Source of the DNA: CAYTID01 sp964437735
GTDB lineage: Bacteria; Bacteroidota; Ignavibacteria; UBA10030; BY39
Direction of reading: 5' to 3'
NCBI GenBank assembly: GCA_964437735.1
Contig: CAYTID010000027.1
Location: 1-26,091, forward strand
Length of the DNA: 26,091 bases
Shown: piece by piece, positions 25,601 to 26,091 of the stretch
Position numbering within the stretch: the first letter of the stretch is position 1
Layout: every line of letters begins with the position of its first letter
Notes under the pieces: generated by a model
Database searches by the model: none
Told to the model about the DNA's origin: nothing
The model's input: only the letters and a program-made list of their open reading frames with translations
Translations under genes and position numbers: made by a program

Positions 25601-26091
25601 TTCAAGTCTGACGGGATTGTTGCCTATATACGGAAACACATCGATAATTCCGCCGCGGACAGCGAAGTCGCCACAGGCTTCAACAAAATCTTTCCTCTGA
25701 AATTGAAAATCATATAGCTGATCAATGAGCTTCTGGAAATTATAATTTTGATTTTGTTTGAGTTCGATAATATTTTTTTGAAATTTATCAGGCGAAACAA
25801 CTTTGCTGACAAGCGAATAAGGGGAGGCAATCACAGCTGCATTTTGTCCGGTTGTGAGTTTTTTCAGAGTCTCAATTTGCGAAACAGGGGCGGTTAAGTC
25901 GAATAACTGAACATCTATTGAAGGTCGTTCGCCGAACAAACAGACATTTTCTTTTCCTAATAGGAGTAAGCAATCATCATAAAGCTTTTCGGCAGTATCT
26001 TTATCTGGGGCGACGAGTAATACTTGTCGATTATTAGATTCTAGAATGTGAGTTACAATAAAAGCCGGAAGAGAGCCGAAAAGGTTGTTGA
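22650..26091 (-). CDS. mfd: Transcription-repair coupling factor Mfd (5' end outside the window; artificial gap inside)
   Basis: Mfd removes RNA polymerase stalled at DNA damage and recruits UvrA to start nucleotide excision repair. The frame stays open to the window edge, with sequence typical of the Mfd N-terminus (LFGSLPAFIVTH, VLLVAPD), so the start lies beyond 26091. Reading from the N-terminus come the UvrB-like module (GDFAVRGGIIDVFP, about 25650), the CarD-like polymerase-interaction domain (RRGDYVTHIDHGIGQYDG, about 24850-24900), Walker A GDVGFGKT (about 24430-24450), DEEH (24131-24142), TATPIPR, then IESGLDIP and QLRGRVGRS of the second RecG-like helicase lobe, and the TRCF C-terminal domain. 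About 1094 residues are visible once the 100 Ns and one copy of the 55-nt duplication are removed, which restores the frame. As written, the frame breaks at the gap. Confidence 0.93.
23542..23596. repeat. 55-nt block repeated on the other side of the N gap (copy 1)
   Basis: These 55 bases are identical to 23697-23751. They encode the same mfd residues (about MFDFLEKKFDVLVATKII), so the duplication is a contig overlap rather than a genomic repeat. Confidence 0.95.
23597..23696. other. Assembly gap of 100 N
   Basis: Exactly 100 unknown bases inside mfd, the usual placeholder for a gap of unknown size. Flanking contig ends share 55 nt, which suggests nothing is missing. Confidence 0.99.
23697..23751. 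repeat. 55-nt block repeated on the other side of the N gap (copy 2)
   Basis: Identical to 23542-23596. Removing this copy together with the Ns deletes 155 nt (not divisible by 3) and brings the two mfd frames into register. Confidence 0.95.

Overview
The window is a coding-dense, AT-rich bacterial segment. It carries one long plus-strand run of genes (about 43-22586) facing one minus-strand gene (mfd) that runs off the right edge. SprA and PorX, both parts of the type IX secretion system (T9SS), place it in the Bacteroidetes/Chlorobi/Ignavibacteria branch. A perfect TTGACA-N17-TATAAT promoter, clear GGAG-type ribosome binding sites and several TTG/GTG starts fit an Ignavibacteria-like member better than a typical Bacteroidetes with TAnnTTTG promoters. 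The lineage call is inference. A 100-N gap suggests a draft or metagenome assembly.

Layout. (1) 43-8509: T9SS block, the giant translocon SprA followed 13 nt later by the response regulator/phosphatase-fold protein PorX. SprA is interrupted by one in-frame TAA at 4126-4128; the same reading frame continues with SprA-like sequence to 6930. (2) 8516-12171: compact housekeeping genes tsaE and tsaB (t6A tRNA modification), accD (fatty acid synthesis), panC (pantothenate) and a GlmU-like uridylyltransferase without the acetyltransferase half. Spacing is tight (7, 1, 15 and 35 nt, then a 4-nt overlap). (3) 12187-15333: a strong promoter, a small secreted protein of unknown function, a membrane-anchored LytR_C protein, rsfS and argS. 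(4) 15334-16325: a non-coding spacer with inverted repeats, then a calcineurin-like phosphoesterase with a possible leaderless promoter. (5) 16351-22586: a possible carboxylate-uptake module made of a membrane receptor (Cache-PAS-PAS-CBS-CBS-DUF294 nucleotidyltransferase), a DUF485 small subunit, an ActP-type acetate/sodium symporter and an outer-membrane porin-like protein preceded by a strong hairpin. (6) 22602-26091: a hairpin between convergent genes, then mfd. mfd looks broken only because two contigs that overlap by 55 bp were joined with 100 Ns.

The most interesting item is the receptor at 16351-19236. It joins an extracytoplasmic small-molecule sensor to a predicted nucleotidyltransferase output instead of a kinase or cyclase, and it lies directly upstream of an acetate-type transporter. 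Next are the stop codon inside sprA and the artefactual mfd gap. No tRNA, rRNA, CRISPR array or insertion sequence was seen. No stretch over 300 nt lacks a gene; the longest is 15334-15557.
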